From: JAPPHY01 sp034423135
GTDB taxonomy: Bacteria; Chloroflexota; Dehalococcoidia; Lucifugimonadales; UBA2985
Direction of reading: 5' to 3'
DNA length: 64,000 nucleotides
NCBI GenBank assembly: GCA_034423135.1
Contig: DAOUJC010000008.1
Span: 1-64,000 of the forward strand
This document shows positions 36,347 through 44,291 of this stretch, one piece after another (positions within the stretch are counted from its first letter, which is position 1; every line of letters begins with the position of its first letter). Made by a program: the position numbers and the translations under genes. The notes below the pieces were generated by a model that had not been told where the DNA came from, ran no database searches, and was given only the letters and a program-made list of their open reading frames with translations.

Positions 36347-38146
36347 CTACTCGCTCACCACGCGTATGTGCAGGTCGCGCAGCTGCTGCTCTGCAACAGG
36401 CGACGGCGCGCCGAACAGCTGGTCCACTGCGCTCTGCGTCTTGGGGAAGGCCATCACCTCGCGGATGCTGTCGACGCCGCCCATCAGCATCACCACGCGG
36501 TCGATCCCGCTCGCGAAGCCGCCGTGCGGCGGCGCGCCGTACTCCAGCGCGTCCAGTATCTGGCCGAACTGTTCCTGCATCGCTTCGCGGCTGTGGCCCA
36601 GCAGCTCGAATACGCGCTCCTGCACCTCGCGGCGGTGGTTGCGCACGCTGCCGCCGGCAAGCTCCATGCCGTTGCACACCAGGTCGTACTGCTTGGCCAG
36701 CACGGAGCCGGGGTCGGAGTCCATGCGCGGCATGTGGTCGTCCTTGGGTGACGAGAATGGGTTGTGCGGCGAGTCCCACCTGTTCTCCTCGGGCCGCCAC
36801 TCCAGCAGCGGAAAGTCGACGATGAATCCGAAGGCCAGCAGGTCCGGGTCGGCAAGCTCCAGCCTGCGACCCATCTCGACGCGCAGGCCGCCGAGCGCGT
36901 TGTCGACGCTCTCGCGCGGGCCTGCCACGATGAGCAGCAGGTCGCCGCGAGAGGCGTTCATGCGGGCAGCCAGTCGCTTCACCTCGTACGTGGTGAGGAA
37001 GCGAGCAGCGGGAGAGCGGTACTCGTCTTCGGTCAGGTCGTCGAGCGGTTGGGCTGGGTCGCCGTCCAGCGCGATGGTCACGAGACCGGACGCGCCCCGC
37101 TCGCGGGCCATATCGGTCAGCGCGTCGATCTGTCGGCGCGGCATAGATGCGCATCCCGGAGCGGCGAAACCCTTGGCTACGCCGCCCGACTCGATGGCCC
37201 TATTGAACACCTGAAACGCCGACTCGGCCGCGATGTCCGAAAGGTCGCGCAGCTCCAGCCCGAACCGCAGGTCCGGCTTGTCGGAGCCGTAGCGGTTCAT
37301 AGCGTCGGCGTAGGCGAGCCGCGGGAATGGCTTTAGCAGTCGCTTGTGGGGAACGATCGTCTCCGCGAGCCCCGTGAAGAGCTGCTCCATGAGGTCGAGA
37401 ACGTCGCTCTCATCGACGAAGCCCATCTCCAGGTCAAGCTGCGTGAACTCCGGCTGGCGGTCCGCACGCAGGTCCTCGTCGCGGAAGCAGCGGGCGATCT
37501 GGAAGTACCGCTCCACGCCGCCCATGACCAGCAGCTGCTTCATCTGCTGCGGCGACTGGGGCAGGGCGTAGAACTGGCCGGGGTGTATCCGGCTGGGCAC
37601 CAGGTAGTCCCGTGCGCCCTCCGGCGTGCTCTTGGTGAGTATGGGCGTCTCCACCTCGATGAACTCGCGCTCCGAGAGGAAGTCGCGGATGTACTTGACT
37701 ACCCGGTGGCGAAGGAAGAGGTTATCGCGGATGGCTGCCCGCCGCAGGTCGAGGTAGCGATACCTGAGCCTGACAAGCTCGTCGGCCTCCGCGGCCTCCT
37801 CTTCGAGGCTGAACGGCGGCGTGATGGACGGGTTGAGCACCTCAAGCTGCGATGCGGCGACCTCCACCTCGCCGGTGGGCAGGTTGGGGTTGGCCGTGCC
37901 GGGCGGTCGCGGGCCGACGGTGCCGCACACACGGAGTACCCACTCGCTGCGGAGGCTCTGTGCGGCCTCGTGGGCTTCGGGCGCGATCTGCGGGTTGAAT
38001 ACCACCTGCACGATGCCACGCCAGTCCCGCAGGTCGATGAACACGAGCCCGCCGTGGTCGCGGCGCCGGTGGACCCAGCCCGCGAGCGTGACCTCGCGGC
38101 CATCGTCCTCGATGCGCAGCGCGCCGCAGCTAACGGATTTCAGCAA
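36347..38146 (-). CDS. aspS: Aspartyl-tRNA synthetase, bacterial type
   Basis: 599 residues if translation starts at the TTG at 38146, which GAGAGGGG precedes by 7 nt; the longer frame to 38275 adds a non-conserved leader. N-terminal anticodon-binding OB fold (VTLAGWVHRRRDHGGLVFIDLRD), class II motif 2 (YFQIARCFRDEDLRADRQPEFTQLD), the GAD insertion domain of bacterial enzymes (about 290-400), and motif 3 (GGFASGIDRVVMLM). It charges tRNA-Asp; without an AsnRS the type can also mischarge tRNA-Asn, which cannot be judged here. Confidence 0.95.
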   Translation of the reverse strand: MLKSVSCGALRIEDDGREVTLAGWVHRRRDHGGLVFIDLRDWRGIVQVVFNPQIAPEAHEAAQSLRSEWVLRVCGTVGPRPPGTANPNLPTGEVEVAASQLEVLNPSITPPFSLEEEAAEADELVRLRYRYLDLRRAAIRDNLFLRHRVVKYIRDFLSEREFIEVETPILTKSTPEGARDYLVPSRIHPGQFYALPQSPQQMKQLLVMGGVERYFQIARCFRDEDLRADRQPEFTQLDLEMGFVDESDVLDLMEQLFTGLAETIVPHKRLLKPFPRLAYADAMNRYGSDKPDLRFGLELRDLSDIAAESAFQVFNRAIESGGVAKGFAAPGCASMPRRQIDALTDMARERGASGLVTIALDGDPAQPLDDLTEDEYRSPAARFLTTYEVKRLAARMNASRGDLLLIVAGPRESVDNALGGLRVEMGRRLELADPDLLAFGFIVDFPLLEWRPEENRWDSPHNPFSSPKDDHMPRMDSDPGSVLAKQYDLVCNGMELAGGSVRNHRREVQERVFELLGHSREAMQEQFGQILDALEYGAPPHGGFASGIDRVVMLMGGVDSIREVMAFPKTQSAVDQLFGAPSPVAEQQLRDLHIRVVSE

Positions 38147-38342
38147 GGCATGCCCCTCTCTGACCGGCGTGTGAGTCCAGCGGATTATAGGTGAGGCGAT
38201 GGGGGGATGCAAGGATGGGGTGGTGAACACGGAGGTCTGAGCGCTCTGTGATATACTGGCGGCTGCGACAGGCATCCCATGCTAGGGAAAGGGTGCGGTG
38301 TCCGTCGCAACACCCGTATCCTGCCACCGCTAAGAAGGGGCT

Positions 38343-38972
38343 ATGCCCATGAGCCGTGCTGTCTGGGAACATTACCTGGATGCGCGGCTGCCTCGTAGAC
38401 TACTTGTCACCTTTCTCGCGTGCGTTCTATTGAGTGTTGCTTGTTCAAGCCCGCCGACCGGAACCACCGTGACATTGGCCGGTAATTCACAATGGCAGGC
38501 TCCACCCGGGTTCGAAATTCTTCTCCCCTTCACCTATGAGCAAGTTGCCCTGATGCTCAAAAACGATCCTGGAAGTCCTCCTAGTATTCCTGAGTTCACC
38601 ATGTCAGGCGACGTGGAGGTCTCAGGCGGAAAGGAGAAGTTGCTCATCGCTGTGTTCTTTTTGAGGGTGTTGCACGAACCCAAGGCTATGGAGGAACTAG
38701 CGCACTGGCAGGAGAGAGTTATCGGGGCTGCCTTCGATGAACCTTCACTAGATCACCAGGACACACTGTCGTTCGCTACGACGCGGGGCGTGGCGCAATC
38801 ACTTGGACAAGATGCGCCTCAAGGCTTCATCCTGACTGCCATAGTCGATGCGGAGACCGGGCGGGTATGGCGACTTCTGTGCGCGATTGATTCAGAAGAA
38901 TTCAGCGGTGAGGCCGCGCAGATCTGCGAAGAAACGAGGAGCAGTTTCAATCCCTTGCCCGATTTCTCCTGA
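38343..38972 (+). CDS. Lipoprotein of unknown function
   Basis: 209 residues with signal segment RLLVTFLACVLLSVAC (lipobox SVAC). The mature part is 170 residues, starting SSPPTGTTVTLAGNSQWQAPPGFEILLPF, with mixed alpha/beta character and two Cys near the C-terminus (LLCAIDS, QICEETRSS) that could pair. No family recognised. AAGGGG lies upstream of two ATG codons (38343, 38349); spacing favours the second. An extended -10 TGATATACT lies about 90 nt upstream. Lower GC and AT-rich codons than its neighbours hint at acquisition or relaxed selection. Confidence 0.7.
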   Translation: MPMSRAVWEHYLDARLPRRLLVTFLACVLLSVACSSPPTGTTVTLAGNSQWQAPPGFEILLPFTYEQVALMLKNDPGSPPSIPEFTMSGDVEVSGGKEKLLIAVFFLRVLHEPKAMEELAHWQERVIGAAFDEPSLDHQDTLSFATTRGVAQSLGQDAPQGFILTAIVDAETGRVWRLLCAIDSEEFSGEAAQICEETRSSFNPLPDFS

Positions 38973-39052
38973 ACGGCCTCGCTCGATTCTGACTGAGCAT
39001 TGCCCTCAGCAAACCGATCGCCGCACATGTGGGGGGGGGTGCAAAGGCCAAC

Positions 39053-39844
39053 TCAGAAGCCCACCCAGTCACAGGTCTCCTTATACGGACGTAAAACCTC
39101 CGCCAACCCTTCCAGTTCAAAGGTGGTGGTGAGAATTAGATCGCTAAACGTCCTTACCACCAGTCTGTCCGAGACCATCAAACTCCAGATGAAGTCCTGT
39201 AAGTCGTCTTCATAGAACGTAGCCAGTCCACTTGACGAGAGACGCCATGTCGAGGTCATTGCCTCCTCACTGTCGAACCGCCACGTTACTTCAGGAGCTT
39301 CATTCTCAATTTCCCGATACCAATGAACTAGGACCTGCGGCTGGTTCGGTTTGCGAGGGTCGATATTACAACGAACCTGAAGTCCCCGCCGTTCGTCGGT
39401 GGACACAAGGAACACGGCCACGCCATGCAACTCACTTAGGGGATCTATCCTATCCCTGGCAACTGTCCAGTTTCCAGTAGACGCGCTAACGGGCCAGGTT
39501 GGAACAGGCGTTGGCGTCGGGGTAAACGTGGGAGTAGGTATCGGAGTAGGGGTGTTAGTTGCAGTAGGTGTTGGCACGGGAGTGGGAGTATGAGTTGGCG
39601 TGGGAATTGGCGTAGGAGTCGGTATCGGAGTGGGAGTATAAGTTGGCGTCGGGACTGGGGTGTTCGTCGGTGTCGGGGTGGGTGAAGGTGTTGGAGATGG
39701 TGTTGGACTCGGCACAGGTGAAGGTGTCACAGTCGGGGAAGGGACAGGCGTTTGCGTTGGAACTGGAGTAGGGGTTGGCGCTGGCGCAGAGCATCCAGCT
39801 GCAATCATCGTGAGAATGAGAAGCGTGATTGTGGCACGGAGCAT
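39053..39844 (-). CDS. Lipoprotein with long (TP)n stalk
   Basis: 263 residues: signal with lipobox MIAAGC (Cys 18), a roughly 100-residue Thr/Pro repeat stalk, then a 145-residue domain (GNWTVARDRIDPLSELHGVAVFLVSTDE, VTWRFDSEEAMTSTWRLSSSGLATFYEDDLQDFIWSL). The folded domain ends CDWVGF. Family not recognised. AAGGGGG precedes the ATG. It is convergent with the lipoprotein gene at 38343 and, like it, is less GC-rich than the housekeeping genes around it. Confidence 0.75.
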   Translation of the reverse strand: MLRATITLLILTMIAAGCSAPAPTPTPVPTQTPVPSPTVTPSPVPSPTPSPTPSPTPTPTNTPVPTPTYTPTPIPTPTPIPTPTHTPTPVPTPTATNTPTPIPTPTFTPTPTPVPTWPVSASTGNWTVARDRIDPLSELHGVAVFLVSTDERRGLQVRCNIDPRKPNQPQVLVHWYREIENEAPEVTWRFDSEEAMTSTWRLSSSGLATFYEDDLQDFIWSLMVSDRLVVRTFSDLILTTTFELEGLAEVLRPYKETCDWVGF

Positions 39845-39876
39845 AAGGAACCCCCTTGCGACTAGGACTGGCTACT

Positions 39877-39982
39877 TGTCACAGTCACCAGGTTCCGTGC
39901 GTGAGTCATGCAAGGGGGCATGAGGCCAATCCCCATGAGACTCACGCGTATAGACTATCGACGAAACCACGTGACTGTGACA
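39877..39982. repeat. Nested inverted repeat (cruciform-like)
   Basis: Outer arms TGTCACAGTCAC (39877-39888) and GTGACTGTGACA (39971-39982) match perfectly; inner arms GCGTGAGTC (39899-39907) and GACTCACGC (39939-39947) match perfectly. It lies between the divergent lipoprotein and thrC genes. No ORF here. Function unknown. Confidence 0.6.
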
Positions 39983-40037
39983 GGCCGGACTATATCTGAG
40001 TCAGCAGGGCGTGTCAAACGGACAATTGCCACTCGCC

Positions 40038-40066
40038 TTGACACTCATATCACCCTCTTGTAACAT
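40038..40066 (+). promoter_or_regulatory. Promoter of the thrC cluster
   Basis: Perfect -35 TTGACA (40038-40043), 17-bp spacer, -10 TAACAT (40061-40066); predicted start near 40073. Confidence 0.7.
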
Positions 40067-40081
40067 CATGCGCAGCTTGGG

Positions 40082-40101
40082 CGAGAGGCATTCGCCTCTC
40101 G
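40082..40101 (+). promoter_or_regulatory. Leader hairpin upstream of thrC
   Basis: CGAGAGGC-ATTC-GCCTCTCG, a perfect 8-bp stem with tetraloop about 10 nt into the predicted thrC mRNA. Confidence 0.45.
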
Positions 40102-40141
40102 TGACCTATTGCCTGTGGGCAGCCAGGGAGGACCCGGTTCC

Positions 40142-41368
40142 GTGAGCTATGTGAAGGGCCTGTTCTGCAAGGAGTGCGGCAGGGAATTCCCCGCCGAGCC
40201 GATCAATGTCTGCGACTTCTGCTTCGGGCCGCTGGAGGTCACCTACGACTACGACGCCATCTCCAGCGTGGTCTCCCGCGAGCGCATCGAAAGTGGGCCC
40301 CGCTCGATGTGGCGCTACCACGACTTCCTGCCCGCGGAGGCCGAGAACGCCATCGACATCAACGCCGGCTACACGCCGCTCATCAAGGCGAATAACCTGG
40401 CCAGGCACCTTGGCCTGGACGAGCTCTACCTCAAGAACGACGCGGTGAACCCCTCGTTCTCCTTCAAGGACCGGGTGGTCGCCGTCGCCAGCACCAAGGC
40501 CCGTGAGTTCGGCTTCGACACGCTCGCATGCGCCTCTACCGGCAACCTCGCGGGCAGCGTGGCCGCACACGCGGCGCGGGCAGGGATGCGCGCTTTCGTG
40601 TTCATACCCGCAGACCTGGAGAAGGGCAAGATTCTGGGCGCGGCGGTGTACGGCCCCACGCTCGTCGCCGTTGACGGCAGCTACGACGACGTGAACCGGC
40701 TGTGCAGCGAGCTATCCGACAACTACAACTGGGCGTTTGTGAACATCAACATGCGCCCCTACTATGCTGAGGGCAGCAAGAGCCTGGGTTTCGAGGTGGC
40801 GGAGCAGCTTGGCTGGCGGGCCCCCGACAACTGCATCGTGCCGGGCGCGTCCGGCTCGCTGTTCACCAAGATATGGAAGGGCCTGAACGAGTTCTCGTCG
40901 ATGGGGCTGATCGGCGATGTCAACACGCAGATGTTCATCTGCCAGGCGGAGGGCTGCGCGCCCATCGTCGCGGCCCACGAGGCGGGCGACTTCGCAATAA
41001 GACCGGTCAAGCCCAACACGATTGCCAAGTCGCTGGCAATCGGCAACCCCGCGGACGGCTACTTCGCCCTGAAGGTCCTGGAAGCGACCGGCGGCTCGGG
41101 CTGCGCGGTGCCGGAGGAGGAGGTCGCAGAGGGCATCAAGGACCTGGCGGAGATGGAGGGCATCTTCACGGAGCCGGCCGGCGGCGTGGTGATCGCCTCG
41201 CTGAAGAGGCTGGCCCGTTCGGGTCGCATCAAGCCGTGGGAGACCACCGTGGCCTTCATCACCGGCAACGGCTACAAGACGCAGGAGGTGGTGGAGGACA
41301 CAGTCAGGCCCGTGCTCATCAAGCCCACGTTCGCCTCGTTCGAAGAGGCCGTGAGCGTGAGGTCGTGA
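40142..41368 (+). CDS. thrC: Threonine synthase (PLP-dependent, with N-terminal zinc ribbon)
   Basis: 408 residues from a GTG at 40142; AGGGAGG lies about 13 nt upstream, and the next GTG (40151) is an alternative. A zinc ribbon C9/C12...C24/C27 (CKECG...CDFC) precedes the PLP fold. The Schiff-base Lys 109 is in NPSFSFKDRVVAVAS, and STGNLAGSVAAHAA is the phosphate-binding loop. The enzyme makes threonine from O-phosphohomoserine. Two small sulfur-metabolism-like genes follow (NIL domain, ThiS/MoaD), so it may instead be tied to homocysteine or methionine formation; this is inference from context. Confidence 0.9.
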   Translation: MSYVKGLFCKECGREFPAEPINVCDFCFGPLEVTYDYDAISSVVSRERIESGPRSMWRYHDFLPAEAENAIDINAGYTPLIKANNLARHLGLDELYLKNDAVNPSFSFKDRVVAVASTKAREFGFDTLACASTGNLAGSVAAHAARAGMRAFVFIPADLEKGKILGAAVYGPTLVAVDGSYDDVNRLCSELSDNYNWAFVNINMRPYYAEGSKSLGFEVAEQLGWRAPDNCIVPGASGSLFTKIWKGLNEFSSMGLIGDVNTQMFICQAEGCAPIVAAHEAGDFAIRPVKPNTIAKSLAIGNPADGYFALKVLEATGGSGCAVPEEEVAEGIKDLAEMEGIFTEPAGGVVIASLKRLARSGRIKPWETTVAFITGNGYKTQEVVEDTVRPVLIKPTFASFEEAVSVRS

Positions 41369-41410
41369 TCCGGTTGCAGAGTTCACAATCATCGATGGAA
41401 GGGGCAGCAG

Positions 41411-41653
41411 ATGGCTAAGCGAAGGGCCAAGTTCACCTTTCCCACGAACCTGGTCACCGAACCCGTGATCTTCGACCTGGGACACAAGTTCCGCGTGGTC
41501 ACCAACATCCGCAAGGCGGACGTGAGAGAGGACATGGGCTGGGTGATTCTGGAGATTGAGGGCGAGGACGAAGAGATCGAAAGCGGGCTGGACTGGGTCA
41601 TGTCGATGGGCGTCAGGGTCGACCCGGTCAGCGGAGACGTAATCGAGAGCTAG
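41411..41653 (+). CDS. Stand-alone NIL-domain protein
   Basis: 80 residues: AKFTFPTNLVTEPVIFDLGHKFRVVTNIRKADVREDMGWVILEIEGEDEEIESGLDWVMSMGVRVDPV. This matches the NIL (ferredoxin-like, ACT-like) domain at the C-terminus of the methionine transporter ATPase MetN, where it senses methionine. Stand-alone NIL proteins also occur with sulfur-amino-acid genes. GGGGCAG precedes the ATG. It sits between thrC and the sulfur-carrier-like gene in the same orientation. Confidence 0.85.
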   Translation: MAKRRAKFTFPTNLVTEPVIFDLGHKFRVVTNIRKADVREDMGWVILEIEGEDEEIESGLDWVMSMGVRVDPVSGDVIES

Positions 41654-41707
41654 CACAGGCCCAATCGCGCCGACGTTGAAGGCGCTGCGGCCCAGGAGGA
41701 TTGCCAG

Positions 41708-41989
41708 ATGAGCGTAGTAGTTCGCATACCCACCCCGCTGCGCAGGGTGACCAACGGCCAGGACAAGGCGTCCGTGGACGGGGACAACCTGGTGCAGATC
41801 ATCGACTCGCTGGAGTCGCAGTACCCCGGCCTGAAGGAGCGGCTGTGCGATGAAGCGGGCGACCTGCGCCACTTCGTGAACATCTACGTCAACGGCGAGG
41901 ACGTGCGCTTCCTGGAGGGCCTGGAGACGGCGATCAGCGCCGGCGACGAGGTCAGCATTGTGCCTGCGGTAGCGGGCGGCAGCCGCTAG
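41708..41989 (+). CDS. ThiS/MoaD-family sulfur-carrier-like protein
   Basis: 93 residues with the beta-grasp pattern VVVRIPTPLRRVT, DGDNLVQIIDSLESQYPGL, FVNIYVNGEDVRFLEGLETAISAGDEVSIVPAVAGG. In active carriers the chain ends in Gly-Gly, which is adenylated and thiocarboxylated. Here two residues (Ser-Arg) follow the GG, so a protease step would be needed, as known for some homocysteine-pathway carriers. CAGGAGG precedes the ATG. No E1-like or JAMM protease gene is nearby. Confidence 0.85.
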   Translation: MSVVVRIPTPLRRVTNGQDKASVDGDNLVQIIDSLESQYPGLKERLCDEAGDLRHFVNIYVNGEDVRFLEGLETAISAGDEVSIVPAVAGGSR

Positions 41990-42017
41990 GTTCAGCCCCT
42001 CGCGGGCGATGGCTCGT

Positions 42018-42100
42018 CCCGCTCACGCCCTTCGACAAGCTCAGGGTGAGCGGGTAGGGATTCCGCTCGTGGATAGCTCCGTCGAACCATTTGAGCGGGA
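42018..42100. repeat. A and B hairpin repeats after the ThiS/MoaD-like gene
   Basis: A reversed at 42018-42054 (arms CCCGCTCAC/GTGAGCGGG), then a degenerate forward B at 42062-42100, between convergent genes. Confidence 0.8.
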
Positions 42101-42117
42101 GAGCTCCACCCGTAACC

Positions 42118-42333
42118 ACTCCTGCGGAAGCAGGAGTCCATCCACCCTGGATTGCGGCTTTCGCCGCAATGACGGATGGGACGCGGACGCGCCCAGCGTA
42201 GGGGCAACCCTCGTGGTTGCCCTTTCTCATGTGAGCGCGCCATCGCTGCGGGTGCCCACAAGGGGCACCCCTACAGGGGTATGGCCATCTCTTGCCAGCT
42301 CAATTGGTTCGATGTGCTCACCATGAGCGGCGC
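42118..42333. repeat. Run of further hairpin repeats (F, D, E, E', degenerate B)
   Basis: CTCCTGC-GGAA-GCAGGAG (about 42119-42137), D at 42148-42176, GGGGCAACC/GGTTGCCC at 42201-42222, GGGTGCCC-ACAA-GGGGCACCC at 42250-42270 and a degenerate reversed B at 42297-42333. No gene is present in 41990-42339. Confidence 0.65.
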
Positions 42334-42339
42334 CCCACA

Positions 42340-43494
42340 TCACCTCCGCCGCAGCCATTTCTCCTTCTGCGCTCGCCGCACGCCCTGATCCGTAGCGCGG
42401 TAGCGGGCCAGGAACCCGTCGTGGAACGCGGCGTACCGGTCCTCCACGATCGCGGCGCGCGCATCCTCCATCAGCCGCGTCACGAAACGCAGGTTGTGCA
42501 CGCTCGCCAGCCGGTACGCCAGAAGCTCCTTTGCCCTGAACAGGTGGTGCAGGTACGCCGCCGAGAAGTTGGCGCAGGCGTAGCAGTCGCAGCCGTCGTC
42601 GATGGGGCCATCGCTCTCGCGGTACGGAGCGGAGTGGACGTTGACGCGGCCGTCCGGCGTGAACAGGCCGCCGTTGCGCGCGACGCGGGTGGGCAGTGAG
42701 CAGTCAAACATGTCCATGCCCAGGCCAATGCACGTCACCAGGTCCTCCGGCGACCCGGCGCCCATCAGGTAGCGGGGCTTGCCTACCGGCAAAGCATCGC
42801 CCATCAGCGATACCGTGCCGTAGGTCAACTCCTTCGGCTCGCCGACGGTCAGACCTCCGACCGCGTAGCCGTCGAAGTCCATTGCCACCAGCGCCGCCGC
42901 CGACTCCAGCCGTAGCTCCCGGCTGACGCCCCCCTGCACGACCGCGAACAGCGCCTGCTCATCTGTGCGGTGCGCCTCGCGGCATCGCAGGGCCCATCGG
43001 TGCGTCCTCGCGGTCGCCTCGCGAATGGCAGCCTCCTCAGCGCCGTAGGGCGGGCAGTGGTCCAGCACCATCGCAATGTCGACGCCTAGCTGCTCCTGGT
43101 ACTCGACGGCCAGCTCCGGCGAGAGGAACTGCTCGCTGCCGTCGATGTGCGAGCGGAAGGTGACTCCCTCCTCAGAGAGGCTGCTCAGGCGGCCCAGGCT
43201 GAGCGTCTGGAAGCCGCCGCTGTCGGTCAGGATGGGGCCGCGCCAGCCCATGAACCTATGGAGGCCGCCCATGTCGTGCACAAGCCGCGAGCCGGGCCTC
43301 AGCATCAGGTGGTACGTGTTCGATAGGACGATGGTCGTGCCTATCGCGGCCAGGTCGTCCGGCGCGACGGCCTTCACCGAGCCCTGCGTGGCGACGGGCA
43401 TGAACGCAGGCGTGGGCACTCGACCGTGGGGCGTGTCCATGCTGCCGGCCCTTGCGGGGCCGTCGGTGTGCTCGACTCGAAAGCTGAACGGCAT
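42340..43494 (-). CDS. tgt: tRNA-guanine transglycosylase
   Basis: 384 residues from the ATG at 43494; upstream codons to 43647 are not conserved. Key motifs: SNTYHLMLRPG, the active-site DSGGFQ, GVDIAMVLDHCPP, VQGG, AVGGLTVGE and the zinc site CDCYAC with the following His (YLHHLFRAKE). The enzyme swaps guanine-34 for preQ1 in tRNAs for Asp, Asn, His and Tyr. It stands alone here; no queA or queC-F is in the window. Divergent from the tetrapyrrole operon. Confidence 0.96.
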   Translation of the reverse strand: MPFSFRVEHTDGPARAGSMDTPHGRVPTPAFMPVATQGSVKAVAPDDLAAIGTTIVLSNTYHLMLRPGSRLVHDMGGLHRFMGWRGPILTDSGGFQTLSLGRLSSLSEEGVTFRSHIDGSEQFLSPELAVEYQEQLGVDIAMVLDHCPPYGAEEAAIREATARTHRWALRCREAHRTDEQALFAVVQGGVSRELRLESAAALVAMDFDGYAVGGLTVGEPKELTYGTVSLMGDALPVGKPRYLMGAGSPEDLVTCIGLGMDMFDCSLPTRVARNGGLFTPDGRVNVHSAPYRESDGPIDDGCDCYACANFSAAYLHHLFRAKELLAYRLASVHNLRFVTRLMEDARAAIVEDRYAAFHDGFLARYRATDQGVRRAQKEKWLRRR

Positions 43495-43582
43495 GATCAG
43501 AGATTCTCCGCGCGGATTCGCAGGCCGTCCAGTCGAACGGCATCGCAAGTATAGAGCAGGCAGCCGCCGGATAGAAGCGGTG

Positions 43583-43611
43583 TTGACCTGAGGCGTGCAA
43601 TGGCTTACTCT
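43583..43611 (+). promoter_or_regulatory. Candidate promoter of the tetrapyrrole operon
   Basis: TTGACC (43583-43588), 17-bp spacer, weak -10 TACTCT (43606-43611), upstream of the TTG start at 43638. Confidence 0.4.
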
Positions 43612-43637
43612 TGCGCATAAACGGTGGAGGGCGCCAC

Positions 43638-44291
43638 TTGGCACCATACTATCCTGTATACCTTGACGTGAGAAACCGGCGCTGCGTGATTGTGGGCGGC
43701 GGGCAGATGGCGGAGGGTAAGATCGCGGCGTTGCGTGAGAGCGGCGCTCAGGTGTGCATCATCAGCCCCGTGGTCACCGGCGAAATCCAGGGCATGGCGG
43801 ACTCCGGCATGATCAGCCTGGAGAAGCGCGAATATCGGGACGGCGACCTTGAAGGCGCATTCATCGCCATCGCGGCCACGGACGACTCCGACCTGGACGA
43901 GCGCATATCACGCGAGGCGGCCGCTCGCAACGTTCCCCTGAACGTGGTTGACGTCACGCACCTCTGCACGTTCATCGCGCCGGCGGTCATTAGGCGAGGC
44001 GAAGTGACCGTCGCCATCTCCACCGCGGGCCTTAGCCCGGCCCTGGCGCGCAAGCTAAGGGTGGAGCTGCAGGACAGCCCGGCCCTGGACTACGCAGACA
44101 TGGCGCCAATGCTGTCCGAGGTTAGGCTTGAGCTTCGCAGCGAGGGCGCGGCAATCGACGCGGACCACTGGCAGACGTGCCTCAACAGGGAGCTTGTGAC
44201 CCTGTTCTATGCGGACAGGGAGGCGGCCAAGCAGTCCTTGAAGCGTGCGCTGCTGGACGGTGCAGCCACCGGAGTGTCAGCGGCGCAATGA
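43638..44291 (+). CDS. Precorrin-2 dehydrogenase/siroheme synthase-like (Met8/SirC/CysG N-terminal type)
   Basis: 217 residues. The TTG at 43638 is chosen because GGAGG lies 7-8 nt upstream; PYYPVYLDVRNRRCVIVGGGQMAEGKIAALRESGAQVCIISP is the typical opening with the NAD-binding GGG. NVVDVTHLCTFIAPAVIRRGEVTVAISTAGLSPALARKLR carries the conserved Ser/Thr-Gly-Ser region. It oxidises precorrin-2 to sirohydrochlorin and may insert iron. The product fits the CobA half encoded three genes on. ATGA overlap with hemA couples translation. Confidence 0.92.
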   Translation: MAPYYPVYLDVRNRRCVIVGGGQMAEGKIAALRESGAQVCIISPVVTGEIQGMADSGMISLEKREYRDGDLEGAFIAIAATDDSDLDERISREAAARNVPLNVVDVTHLCTFIAPAVIRRGEVTVAISTAGLSPALARKLRVELQDSPALDYADMAPMLSEVRLELRSEGAAIDADHWQTCLNRELVTLFYADREAAKQSLKRALLDGAATGVSAAQ

